From: Quercus robur | Taxonomy: Eukaryota > Streptophyta > Magnoliopsida > Fagales > Fagaceae | NCBI RefSeq assembly: GCF_932294415.1 | Contig: NC_065543.1 | Coordinates: 44,228,277-44,292,276 of the forward strand | Length of the DNA stretch: 64,000 bases | Direction: 5' to 3' | Shown: positions 1-9,507 of the stretch, one piece after another | How positions within the stretch are numbered: the stretch's first letter is position 1 | How the letters are laid out: the number at the start of each line of letters is the position of its first letter | Program-made: the position numbers and the translations under genes | The notes under the pieces: generated by a model | Databases searched by the model: none | What the model was told of the DNA's origin: nothing | What the model saw: only the letters and a program-made list of their open reading frames with translations

Positions 1-1232
1 ACAAGGGTCCGCGAATTGGCGCTACGCCAATTCAAGTCTCTAATAACTCTCATCGGTCGCAACAATTTCCATCCACTATGCTTGCAACAACAAATAATTG
101 GATCATTGGAGGTTTTTTCCTTGCGACTGCTTCTTTGTCTCTTTCAGTGTGGACTACTGCTCAGGTAATATCTCCAATAAAAAGAACACTTTGGAGCTAT
201 ACTTCTCTTTTTTCATTCATAATCTGTGTGTAACTGGAACTGATTTTAATTCCGAGTACTAAATTTGAAGGCAGCAATTCTAAAAGGTTACCCTTCAGAG
301 ATGACCATAGTCTCCTTCTATAGCTTCTTTGGGACAATCCAATGTGCAATGGTTTCTTTAATTGCAGAAAGAGATCCAAATAAGTGGAAATTAAGCCCTG
401 GTATTGAGCTGGTCTCCATCGTCTATTCAGTAAGCACTTAGGAAACTGTAATGATCTTTAGAGATTGTCTCTGCATGGCACCCTGTTTACTAGAACATCT
501 TATTTAGCAGTTTTTCATTTTGTGTAGGCTGTTTTTGGAAGTGTGGTGACATTTAGTGTAGTAACGTGGTGCATACATAAGAAAGGGCCTTTGTTTGTCA
601 CCATGTTCAAGCCCTTGAGTATCGCTATTGCTGCTTTTATGGGTGTCATCTTCCTTGGCGACACACTCCATATTGGAAGGTAATGTTTTCTCTTTCTGGT
701 CATGATCCATTATGTTTTGTTGTGCTGCCAATATTACCAATTGAGTATGCTACTTATCTAGCCTAATTAAGCAAGTTTAAATGTAAATTGTGCTGTATCA
801 ATTAGCGTGCATACTGCATCTTGTCCTGTTGTGTAGTTGGATACCACATGGAAAACCAAAAACAAGAAGGATATTATCACTGCCTTTTGTCTTTCATTTC
901 TGCAAAACATGCTTCTAAGCTAAATGGGAAAGAAAATCATTTTATAGAAGTGCATTTCACAGCTTGTTGGGTAGAATAGCTGTATGAAATATTAATACAT
1001 GGATGTTGTGGTGCAAGAGCAAAATGCTAAGAACACCCTTAAAAGTACTCAATACTAATCAAGTTTGTTAGTCTGTTGCAGTGTAATCGGAGCAGCTGTC
1101 ATTGTTGCAGGATTTTATGCAGTGTTATGGGCACAATCCAAAGAAGAGGAAAAGGGTAAATTCCATGAAGTTGATAGGCTACAGTCACCCTCCCAGCAGA
1201 CCCCTCTCTTGGAGAGCCAGACACATGAATAA
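1..1232 (+). CDS. WAT1-related (UMAMIT/EamA-type) transporter, 3' part
   Basis: Partial gene; the 5' part lies left of the window. Visible exons are 1-164 (codons in phase from base 3), 271-429, 528-679 and 1082-1232, all with GT-AG borders; the stop TAA is at 1230-1232. They give about 207 C-terminal residues, roughly half of a usual WAT1-related protein of about 370. The product is rich in membrane segments and carries the second EamA repeat: a hydrophobic helix ([15 protein letters not shown]), then [38 protein letters not shown] and [19 protein letters not shown]. The last motifs are typical of the plant drug/metabolite exporter family (nodulin MtN21/UMAMIT). Members move amino acids or auxin-like metabolites across plasma or vacuolar membranes; the substrate cannot be told here. 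A hydrophilic tail ([13 protein letters not shown] to the stop) follows the last helix. No frame break is seen. Confidence 0.93.
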
Positions 1233-2513
1233 TAAATAGTTGAACTTATTATATGGTGAACATATTCAAGAATCAAAGGGAATGCAGATGTAATTATATA
1301 ATACTAGGCTTTCACCTCACATTTATATCAATATATATCTAAAAGTTAAAGCGTAGTATTTATTGTTGTTATGCTTTAGTTGAGCCACATCACTGGAGCC
1401 ACATTAGCGTCCATGTTATTATCTTTTTTTCATTCCAATTTTTCTATAATTGTTTTTAACATTTATTTTTTTAATATTTACATTTCTCCAACCTTTCTCT
1501 CTCCCTTACCTTTTCATTTCCTCACTACTTCTCCAACTTTTTTCTCTTCCTTAGCTTTTCATCTCCCCACTATCCTCTACATTAATATAATTTTTCCTCT
1601 TTTTCTTCATCTTCCTTTATTTTTGTCTTTTCTTATTCACATTCTATTACTATAAATTTGTCATTATCTCTTCCATTTTATACATAGTTTTTCCTCACAA
1701 AAAAAAAAAAAAATGGTTCTCTCTGTCTCTCTCAATATTTTTTGTGGATTTTTTAAAAATTTTTCTTGCAACTCTGCTTTAGGTTGATAATTTTTTATAT
1801 TCTTCAAAACTCTACTTTGGATTAATGCAATTTAGTTTTGTTTTTTAAATTGTTGTTGTTGGTTTTTTTTTTTTTTTTTTTTTTTTTGTTCTCTTTAATT
1901 GTTAAATATTATCTTATTGCGTTTTAAAGAATTAAATATAACATATAAAAATATAATATTATTTTATTATATAGCATGATTTGAATAACTTGGTATTTAT
2001 TTTATTATATAGCATGATTTTTTATAGTGCTCAATTTAGATGTTAAACTATGAAACTTTACTAATTTTTGTTTATTTTTTAATCTTTTGTGGTGGACAAA
2101 GTACTCTTAATAGTTGTATTAGAAGTATTCTATAATGTCATTTATTTAGAAAAAAACAAAGGTTAGCCAAACGAAAATAATCGGATGAATAACAAATTTT
2201 AGCTTTTGCAATTTTAATTTTATTATTATTATTATTTTATAACAATGCATATATAAAAATTTAATTCTTAGATTTTGCTAATAATTGTTTATTTTATAAT
2301 ATATTTTGGGTAGACGAAATTACAATTTCTGCAAAGAAAATAACCTTAATAGATTATTAACAACGAATTGTTTTCCTAATTGGTTCAATTAATAATTGTT
2401 AAGTTTTATTAATTTTTTTAGTTACGTTTTTCAATGTTTTGGATTGTAGACAGAAAAAATAAGGTTTGAGAAAATTTGTTTAAAACTAAAAAAATAATTT
2501 CCAAATTTTATAT
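1233..2513. other. AT-rich intergenic spacer
   Basis: 3' flank of the WAT1-type gene. It is strongly AT-rich with pyrimidine-rich runs (1400-1680) and homopolymer T/A tracts. The open frame at 1380-1655 is a low-complexity Phe/Leu/Ser run from TC-rich DNA. I see no gene or RNA in it. Confidence 0.6.
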
Positions 2514-2522
2514 TCTTTTTAA

Positions 2523-3148
2523 GGGGTAATTACAGGAAACTCACCTATGATTTGGCTTGAATTCACATTGCCTACCTGTGATTTGAAAAGTGTCACTTTG
2601 TCTAATTAAGGTTCACTCTGTTAAGGCTTTGTAACCTAACTCTGTTGAAAATAGAGGTAAATATGTATTTTTGCTCACATTTTATGTCTCTCCTCCTAAA
2701 ACATAAAAAAACTAAAAAAAATAAGTGAAAAGAAGATCAAACACAAAGAGACAGAGACAGAGAGTAACGTCTAAAATTGATATGAAAATGAAATTGCATG
2801 ATAGTTTTTAAAACCACGACTGGGTTTTAGTTGATCTGATTGAGATGGCAAGTGTAAATGCAAGGTTGAGTTGCTAAGGCATTACCAAATTTTGTTTTAC
2901 CAATAGCACTTTTAGATATTCTTTTCTCTTATTTTTTTAGTTTTTCTATGTTTTAAGTTTTTCTATGTTTTGGAATGAGGGAGACATAAAAAGCGAGCAA
3001 AAATACATATTTATTCATGTTTTTAATAAAGGTAGGTTATGGAACCTTAGCAGAGTGAACCTCAGCTAGGTAAAGTAATACTTTTCAAACCATGAGTAGG
3101 GAATATGAATTTGGGCCAAACCACAGGTGAGTTTAGTGCAATTACCCC
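2523..3148. mobile_element. Mutator-type MITE with ~200-bp terminal inverted repeats
   Basis: The left end begins GGGGTAATTACAGGAAACTC. The right end, read on the other strand, begins GGGGTAATTGCACTAAACTC. The similarity continues for roughly 200 bp on each side, for example the ATATGTATTTTTGCTC and TTATGTCTC blocks, with mismatches. Flanks are 2514-2522 (tctttttaa) and 3149-3157 (cctttttaa), a 9-bp duplication with one mismatch, as expected for MULE-type insertions. There is no coding capacity. Total length is 626 bp. Confidence 0.82.
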
Positions 3149-3463
3149 CCTTTTTAATGATTCACAAAATGTTATAAATAAATTTTATTAAAAAATAAAT
3201 AGTTTTGTTAACTTGCCTTTTGAATTTCTAAAAAATCTGAAAAAATTTGTATTATTTTTATTTAGATACGACAAAATTTATATTTATGATTTATGATTGT
3301 TCCTATATTACATTTATGATTGTTCCTATAATAAATAAAAATATGATAACGAAATACATTACTCATTATTAAATTAATTTAAATTGTAAATTTTTTTTTA
3401 ATAAAATCACCATAAAAATAATTATTACGCGCAATATGCAGGTTCGCGGCTAGTTTTTGCTTA

Positions 3464-3613
3464 GAGCATTTGCAGCAGTGTAGCTATATTGTTATATTTT
3501 AGCTACACTGTTGCTAAAATGATGCTCCAGCAGGGGAGCTAAATCTAAAAATTTTAGCTCCACTGCTACAGTGCACATCTAAAAATAGATGTGCACTGTT
3601 CATGAGGAGCAAA

Positions 3614-3647
<34 letters not shown>

Positions 3648-4398
3648 TATTTTTTAATCACCCGGTGGATTAAAATAATGCCTCTCATTTACTCTCTCTC
3701 TCTCTCTCTCTCTCTCTCATCTTTGAACATCACTCACTCTCCCACTCCGGTCTCTCACTCTCTCACTCCGGCCTCTCACTCCCTCACTTCGGCCGACCTC
3801 TCACTCTCTCACTCTCTCAACTCCGATCACCCAAGTCGCCGCTCTGTCACTCCGATCTCTCACTCTCTCAACTCTGATCACCCAAGCCATCGATCCACCC
3901 CTTCTGTCGACCCAGCTCACCGACGTGATCGGTGCTTGCTCGTCGTGGGTTTTTTTTTTTTCTTCTTCTTCTTCTGCTGTGGACTGGTGGTGGTGGTGTT
4001 GGTGGTGGTTGTGGCCGTGGCTGAGGAAAAAGATTGGAGATTTGGGTTTTTTTTTTTTTTTAGTTGTGGACTGTTGGTGGTGGTTGTGGTTGTGGAAAAA
4101 GATTAGAGATTTGGTTTTTTTATTTTTTTATTTTTTTATTCCTGCTGTGGACCGATGGTGGTGGTGGTGGTTGTGGCTGTGGCTGATGGTAGAGGTGTTT
4201 GTGGTTGGTTTTTTTGGATAGTGGGATATATTATTTTATTGTAATGGTTATATTATTTTATTGTGATGTTTATATTATTTTATTGTGTTGAAAGCTAAAA
4301 TAGATCCACTACTGCAGCATGTGTGTAGGTAAAATAGATAAAGTCAGTTTTGGTGGTGCTAAATAGCTAAAATTATAGATCCATTGATGTGGACGCTG
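3464..4398. mobile_element. PIF/Harbinger-like non-autonomous element
   Basis: The left end GAGCATTTGCAGCAGTGTAG and the inverted right end CAGCGTCCACATCAATGGAT match at about two thirds of positions. TTA trinucleotides flank both sides (3461-3463 and 4399-4401), the usual target duplication of PIF/Harbinger elements. Near the left end there is a perfect 13-bp hairpin (3568-3580 against 3587-3599). The interior has an A-run, TA and CT microsatellites, and a C/T-rich then G/T-rich stretch (3680-4220) that is open in frame but low in complexity. No transposase is seen. Copy number in a genome would confirm the family. Confidence 0.6.
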
Positions 4399-4480
4399 TT
4401 ACAATTTAAACAGAAACCAGTACTTGTCAGGCATGGTGAGTTGAGCCCATTGTTTAGGAATAATACTTAACAAATAGAAG

Positions 4481-4617
4481 GGCCTGTTTGGTAGCCCATT
4501 TCAAGCAATTTTTTGAGCATTTTAAATGCACTTACACACATTCCACATACTTTTTCACCCACATGTATATCAAAAACACTCAAACGACATTATTCAAACT
4601 CTTCTACCAAACTCCCC
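4481..4617. repeat. Short inverted-repeat element (MITE remnant)
   Basis: The left end GGGCCTGTTTGGTAG and the inverted right end GGGGAGTTTGGTAG are alike, and the GGCCTGTTTGG start resembles Tourist/hAT-type termini. No clear target duplication is seen, so this is a tentative call. Confidence 0.35.
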
Positions 4618-4984
4618 AAACTTTTTTAACCTTGTATCGATATTAAAACCAAAAACAGAAAAGAAAATCAATTTTTTCTCCTGAATGAAAAATCAATCAC
4701 ATATGCAATATGAATATACGATTGTCTAAACAGATTTAGCCCACTAAACCAATTTTTTTTTTTCCTAAATTCAAATGCTACAACCGCAATGTGAACAAAT
4801 AACAACTGGAAACAAACTCATTAAAGTCATATACAACCAACAGATAAGCCAATCTAACCCTATAAGATCCTAAAGATAGAAAGCTCATAAACTTTGTGGA
4901 TACATTCCTATATTCAATTATTCAAGCATGTTAGTACATAATGTGAACTATGTGTATGCAGCTCTGTCCTCATCTCCTTTGCTC

Positions 4985-5734
4985 TCATCTTTCAAACGAC
5001 AAGCCCGTTCTCTCTCCCTCTTCCCAAATCTGACGAGCCTCTTCTCTAATCAGCTTCTTTAAGTTCCTTTCCCTTTCTTTTGCGCTAGTCCTTGTGGCAC
5101 GCAGCTGATCCACAATTGTTGCCAATTCAGGTCCCATCTCTACCATTTTCTCCTCAATCTTCTTCCATTCTTCGACGTCAAACCTTGCCCTTGACAAACG
5201 GATGCACCAAACAATCTTCAATCTGTTCCTCAACAGAAACTTGATAAAGCCAAATATACGAAATTGGAGAGGTGGGAAATCATAATATCTGAAAAGCAAC
5301 AATAGCCTCCATTGCATCCAATCAACACCCCAGTCATCACCTTCAGCCAGTATCTTAAACACATCATTCGCAATCTTAAAGCTTTCTGCCAGTTCAGTAT
5401 GCACAAATGCTTCAAAGATCTTGTCTTGAAGCCAATGAGAACCAATGCTTAGAGCAGCAAGGCTCATAGTCTCATATTTTGGTTCCATTTGCATGATAGT
5501 CCCAGAAAAACCATAATTGGATTCCACTTTCACCGCATCATTATCCTCCATAATCATATCAACATCATCAAGATTGCTCTCCTTATCCTCCTCAATCTTA
5601 AGTACAGCCTTTATCTCATCAGCCAATATCTCAACATCGTTACCAACCCCAAAGTTCTTGGGGTCAATCTTTCCCCATAGATATTTGGGCTCACCACCCA
5701 GATGTGCCATCTTGATCTTCCAAAACAATCTCAC
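4985..5734 (-). CDS. Hypothetical single-exon protein, 249 aa
   Basis: An uninterrupted frame of 250 codons with a second in-frame Met at 5710 that could be the true start (MAHLGGEPKYL). I do not recognise the family. The N-terminal third is acidic (EIEEDK-type runs, DDVDMIMEDND). The middle has a hydrophobic/aromatic stretch (WMQWRLLLLFRYYDFPP) followed by a basic helix. The C-terminal 60 residues are charged and probably coiled coil (EEWKKIEEKMVEM to KLIREEARQIWEE). Amino-acid use looks like a real protein rather than low-complexity DNA. It lies alone between repeat elements, so it could be a lineage-specific gene, a retrocopy or a gene fragment. Confidence 0.45.
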   Translation of the reverse strand: MRLFWKIKMAHLGGEPKYLWGKIDPKNFGVGNDVEILADEIKAVLKIEEDKESNLDDVDMIMEDNDAVKVESNYGFSGTIMQMEPKYETMSLAALSIGSHWLQDKIFEAFVHTELAESFKIANDVFKILAEGDDWGVDWMQWRLLLLFRYYDFPPLQFRIFGFIKFLLRNRLKIVWCIRLSRARFDVEEWKKIEEKMVEMGPELATIVDQLRATRTSAKERERNLKKLIREEARQIWEEGERTGLSFER

Positions 5735-6727
5735 AAGTCAACAAACACTACGAGCAAAGTTTCGTTTCTTTCTCCCTAATTCCCTCTATTCTAATTTGAA
5801 CGCTTATTTATATTAGGCCTAGGTCGGTTTGGTTCCGTTGGATACTAAAGGTGGATTTCCTTTTTCTGTTCGGAAAAGGAATTTATATAAATTTTTTTTT
5901 TTTTTTTTTTTTTTTAATAACAAAAGGGATTACTTTATTTTTAAGAGTTAAAAAAAATGAACGGACCAAATTATTTAGAGTACCCAAAAGATTTAATTTT
6001 TTTTTTTTAAAGGAGAAAAGAAAAGAGAATGATTTTTTTTTTTTTGGGGTTTGGTTTCATTTGATTAATAAAACATAAATTCAATTTAGTTATCTAATTA
6101 CAATTAACTCAGATAGTAAAGTCTCTTGTAGTTGAATAAGAGATTTAGGGTCCAAATCTCATTTAAACTAAAAATCAATTATTTTCTTAGCCTGCTACGA
6201 GTGGATGCAATAGATTTAAATTCTATTGTGTCTATAAATTTTTTTTTACCATTAGTGAAACATGCAAAATTTTTTATTTAGTTTCTCGTAATAATTACAA
6301 TTTATTATCAAACTAAGACGTCAATTAGTCAATTAAACAATTTTAAAGTCAATAACATGTTGATAAGACATAAATGTATAAATGGAACACTAATAGAGAA
6401 TTAAAGAGACAACGAGAGAAGAAGAAATGTTATTTTTGTCTTTTATCCTTACACTAGTTGCAGATCCCACGTGTTGCGACTGATATTATTTTTAGGTGGT
6501 CTCATTATTATTATTATTATTATTTTGTAGTTTGGACTAATTTAATAAATAGTAATGTATTCATAATCATCTATTCATTTATTATTGGGACAAGCACAAA
6601 TGTAGTATATATAATTTTTCTCATACCAAAATGAAAACAATACAATATTTCTCAAGAATTCAAAAGGTGGCAAAAATACTAATTTTTTAATAAAAATTAA
6701 TTATAACATTTTGTGTATCATTAATAT
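5735..6727. other. AT-rich intergenic spacer
   Basis: Region between the hypothetical ORF and element 1. It has long T and A runs (5890-5915, 5998-6008, 6031-6042), an ATT microsatellite (6505-6523) and no convincing gene. The last five bases (6723-6727, AATAT) are the target-site duplication of element 1. Confidence 0.6.
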
Positions 6728-7408
6728 TGTGGGGGCCGGCCCAAAAATGATGGGCTATTCCAAACTCAGGCCCGTCCGAGGAGCGTACTATCAGAGGAAG
6801 AGCCTCGTATGCAGCATTACCCAATCCCAGTAGCTCCAAGGAAACCCGTCCGAGAAGTAATTCGTCCTCGGACATCACGAAGCCCAGACGAGAAACTCTG
6901 CTCAGCCATTTCAGCTCACCTTCCCCAACATATAAAACGAATTAAATTCAAAATATCTCACGGAAGGCTACCACCACATTAATTGCGCCCCAACCACCCT
7001 CTTGGCCGCATTAATGAGGAAAAGACTCCTGAACAGTACCGCCTTGGCCTCTGCAACTCACAAAGGGTCTGATGAGGGCGTCTGATGTGACAGGTGCTCG
7101 AGTGGATGCTTGGATGATTAACAGGTGTAAGGCTGGGATGAAAAGAAGAAAAATATATAATGTAGTGAAGTCCCTCAAAGAAGGGACGGCAGAATTGTAA
7201 GAGGAACAAAAGAAATAAAATCAGACTTGAGGAATCCTTTTTTGCGTTCTTATTTCCTTTCTGCAAACAGTACACTACATGCATTAGACTTGCTAGTTTC
7301 ACTGAGGCCAAGTTCTTTAACCCATTCTCTACAAGTATTTATTGTGGGTTGTACTTTGGGCCAAGGCCTGATCAACAGAAGTTGGGCCAGGAAAATCGTG
7401 CAACCACA
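6728..7408 (+). repeat. 5' LTR of element 1
   Basis: 681 bp, TG...CA, matching 16598-17278 except for about five substitutions. A TATA-like box (catataaaac, about 6929-6938) lies in the middle and would drive the genomic RNA. The LTR holds several GTCCGAGGA/TCCTCGGAC motifs (for example near 6775 and 6862) that recur in the internal tandem repeats. Confidence 0.95.
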
Positions 7409-7410
7409 AT

Positions 7411-7428
7411 TGGCGCCGTCTGTGGGAA
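7411..7428 (+). other. Primer-binding site of element 1
   Basis: TGGCGCCGTCTGTGGGAA starts two bases after the LTR. The first nine bases are complementary to the 3' end of plant tRNA-Asp (…ACGGCGCCA); the rest departs from it. Element 2 has the identical 18 bases, so the departure is conserved and not random decay. Confidence 0.75.
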
Positions 7429-7461
7429 GAACTAGGGCATCAGCTAGTGCAACGGTCAAGC

Positions 7462-9501
7462 ATGTCAGAACTAGACCCGCACCAAGAGGATCCTCACCAA
7501 GCTAACTCCCAACGGACACGACATGCCGAGTCCCAGAGGCAAAATAACCCAACTGGCCCAGGTGAAAGGGGGAATCGTGAAGGGAGTGTGCATACCACCC
7601 GGACGAGCCAGAGTCACACTCAGATAGGAAGTCACGTGTCTCAGAGGCGAAATAGTCACCAGGCCATGCAGCGAGAGATAGATGACCTAAAAAGGAAGTT
7701 ACGACGTGCGCAGCGAAGACGATCTCCCTCTGACTCAGGCGAGTCTTCTAGTCCGGAAGACGTGAGTTACAGACGAAGGTCAAGGACCCCACCAAGCGAA
7801 ACCTTTTCTTACGAAAAGGAACCACGCCTTGTACGAAAGTATGAGCGCCCGTCCAGCAAAGGCTCGGGGAGCGACGCCATGAAGAAGGCGTTGGATCAGG
7901 TTTCAAGATCACCCTTCACGAATAGAATCGAAGGGGCTAAGATGCCAAGACGCTTCAACCAACCGGCGTTCGCCATTTATCACGGCAAAGCAGACCCGGT
8001 GGAGCACGTGAGTCAGTTTAATCAAAAGATGGCAATTTACTCGCAAAACGAGGCCCTGATGTGCAAAATCTTCCCCTCTAGCTTGGGATCGATGGCAATG
8101 AGATGGTTCAACGGCCTGAAGACAAACTCCGTGGGCTCCTACAAGCAGCTCACTCAAGCTTTTTGCTCCCGTTTCATTACAAACACTAGAGTCCCTCGAC
8201 CTCTCAGTTCGCTGCTGTCCTTGTCCATGCACGAAGGAGAAACCCTGAAAGCGTATTCGGATAGGTATTGGGAGGTGTATAACGATTTAGATGACAACCA
8301 TGATAACATTGCTATCAGCACGTTCACAAGCGGCCTCCCCACTGGGCATGGCTTAAGGAAATCCCTCACCGGGAAACCAGCTACTGACGTCCAACAGCTG
8401 ATGGATAGGATCGACAAGTACAAAAGAGTGGAGGAGGATCAGCTGCAAGGGAAGGGCAAGGAGAAGGTCGTCCCCTTTAAGGCAAATGATTTCAGAATGG
8501 AACGTCACAATCCTGGTCAGCCGAGGAGAGATTTTCCGCGACAGGCTGGGCAGAGCACCCCGCAAACAGTGAATGCCGTATTCAGAGAGCCAGTACAACA
8601 GGTACTGGAGAAAGTAAGGGATGAACCCTATTTCAGATGGCCGGGAAAGATGGCTGGAAACCCTGCCAACCGTAATCAGAACCTGTACTGCCAATATCAT
8701 CAGGACCACGGGCATACTACTGAGGACTGCAGGAGTCTGTGGAATCATCTAGATCAATTGGTCCGAGAAGGAAGGTTACGTCACCTGCTGCACCCATCAA
8801 GCGGCCATCCCGGCCAAGCAGCACAAGAACCTCGAAGGGACGTGTCTTTAAGACCCCCCACCGGGACGATACATGTCATCCTCGCTGCACCAGGAAGAAC
8901 TGGGCCGCCCATCCCCAGGGTATTAGCCGTGGATCATTTCCCCTACATGGGCAGGCAAAGAGAGCCCAAGAGGTTAAAAAAGGGAAGCTCTTTGATACTG
9001 GGATTCTCGGATAAGGATAAAGAAGGAACAATTCAACCTCACGATGATGCCTTGGTGGTCACCTTGCGGATTGGGGGTTTTGATGTTAAAAGGGTGTTAG
9101 TAGATTCGGGAAGTGCGGTGGAGATAATGTACCCCGACCTATACAAGGGGCTAAACTTGACGCCAGAAGATTTAACAGCTTATGATTCCCCCCTCCTCAG
9201 CTTTGAGGGGAAGCTTGTCACGCCGAAGGGGCTAATCCGACTGCCCGTACAGACTGGGGTGGAAGTGGTGGAGGTGAATTTTATCGTGGTCGACGCTTAT
9301 TCACCCTACACTGTGATAGTTGCAAGGCCATGGATCCACAGCCTAGAGGCCGTGACCTCCACACTTCACCAAAAAGTAAAATACCCATCCCAAGGACGAG
9401 TAGAAGAGATCCGAGGAGATCAGGCCGTGGCCAGGAAGTGTGTGGTGGCCGCCATTTTACATCGGCCCTCGGTCGAGACCTCGGACTCAAAAAGCTTATA
9501 G
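7462..9501 (+). CDS. gag-pro: Gag-protease polyprotein of element 1
   Basis: 679 aa. I chose ATG 7462; the frame is open a little upstream, but only through a GTG. N-terminal 150 residues are charged and hydrophilic. The Retrotrans_gag capsid domain lies at about 170-340 (FPSSLGSMAMRWFNGL, then HEGETLKAYSDRYWEVYN). It is followed by a compact knuckle-like motif, C-x2-H-x4-H-x4-C (CQYHQDHGHTTEDC, about 410-430), and a retropepsin-like aspartic protease at about 545-640 (VDSGSAVEIMYPDLYKG as active-site loop, VARPWIHSLEA as C-terminal motif). The active site reads D-S-G-S, where elements 2 and 3 have D-Q-G-S-G; its effect on activity is unknown. The ORF ends at UAG 9499-9501 in the same frame as pol. 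Confidence 0.93.
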   Translation: MSELDPHQEDPHQANSQRTRHAESQRQNNPTGPGERGNREGSVHTTRTSQSHTQIGSHVSQRRNSHQAMQREIDDLKRKLRRAQRRRSPSDSGESSSPEDVSYRRRSRTPPSETFSYEKEPRLVRKYERPSSKGSGSDAMKKALDQVSRSPFTNRIEGAKMPRRFNQPAFAIYHGKADPVEHVSQFNQKMAIYSQNEALMCKIFPSSLGSMAMRWFNGLKTNSVGSYKQLTQAFCSRFITNTRVPRPLSSLLSLSMHEGETLKAYSDRYWEVYNDLDDNHDNIAISTFTSGLPTGHGLRKSLTGKPATDVQQLMDRIDKYKRVEEDQLQGKGKEKVVPFKANDFRMERHNPGQPRRDFPRQAGQSTPQTVNAVFREPVQQVLEKVRDEPYFRWPGKMAGNPANRNQNLYCQYHQDHGHTTEDCRSLWNHLDQLVREGRLRHLLHPSSGHPGQAAQEPRRDVSLRPPTGTIHVILAAPGRTGPPIPRVLAVDHFPYMGRQREPKRLKKGSSLILGFSDKDKEGTIQPHDDALVVTLRIGGFDVKRVLVDSGSAVEIMYPDLYKGLNLTPEDLTAYDSPLLSFEGKLVTPKGLIRLPVQTGVEVVEVNFIVVDAYSPYTVIVARPWIHSLEAVTSTLHQKVKYPSQGRVEEIRGDQAVARKCVVAAILHRPSVETSDSKSL

Positions 9502-9507
9502 CAACCA
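9499..9507 (+). promoter_or_regulatory. Putative stop-codon readthrough site between protease and RT
   Basis: UAG CAA CCA. The six bases after the stop fit the CAR-YYA consensus known from tobamovirus-type readthrough. Upstream and downstream frames are identical and no other stop occurs until the end of pol. Elements 2 and 3 have UAG CAA UUA at the same place. Confidence 0.7.

Noticed and set aside
3678..4221. Two overlapping + frames rich in Ser/Leu and Trp/Phe
   Set aside because: They come from CT and GT simple repeats inside the PIF-like element; the protein sequence has no domain character.
6979..7505. Frames on both strands within the element 1 LTR (repeated at 16849-17327)
   Set aside because: Present in both LTRs and overlapping the promoter and primer-binding site; no conserved protein features.
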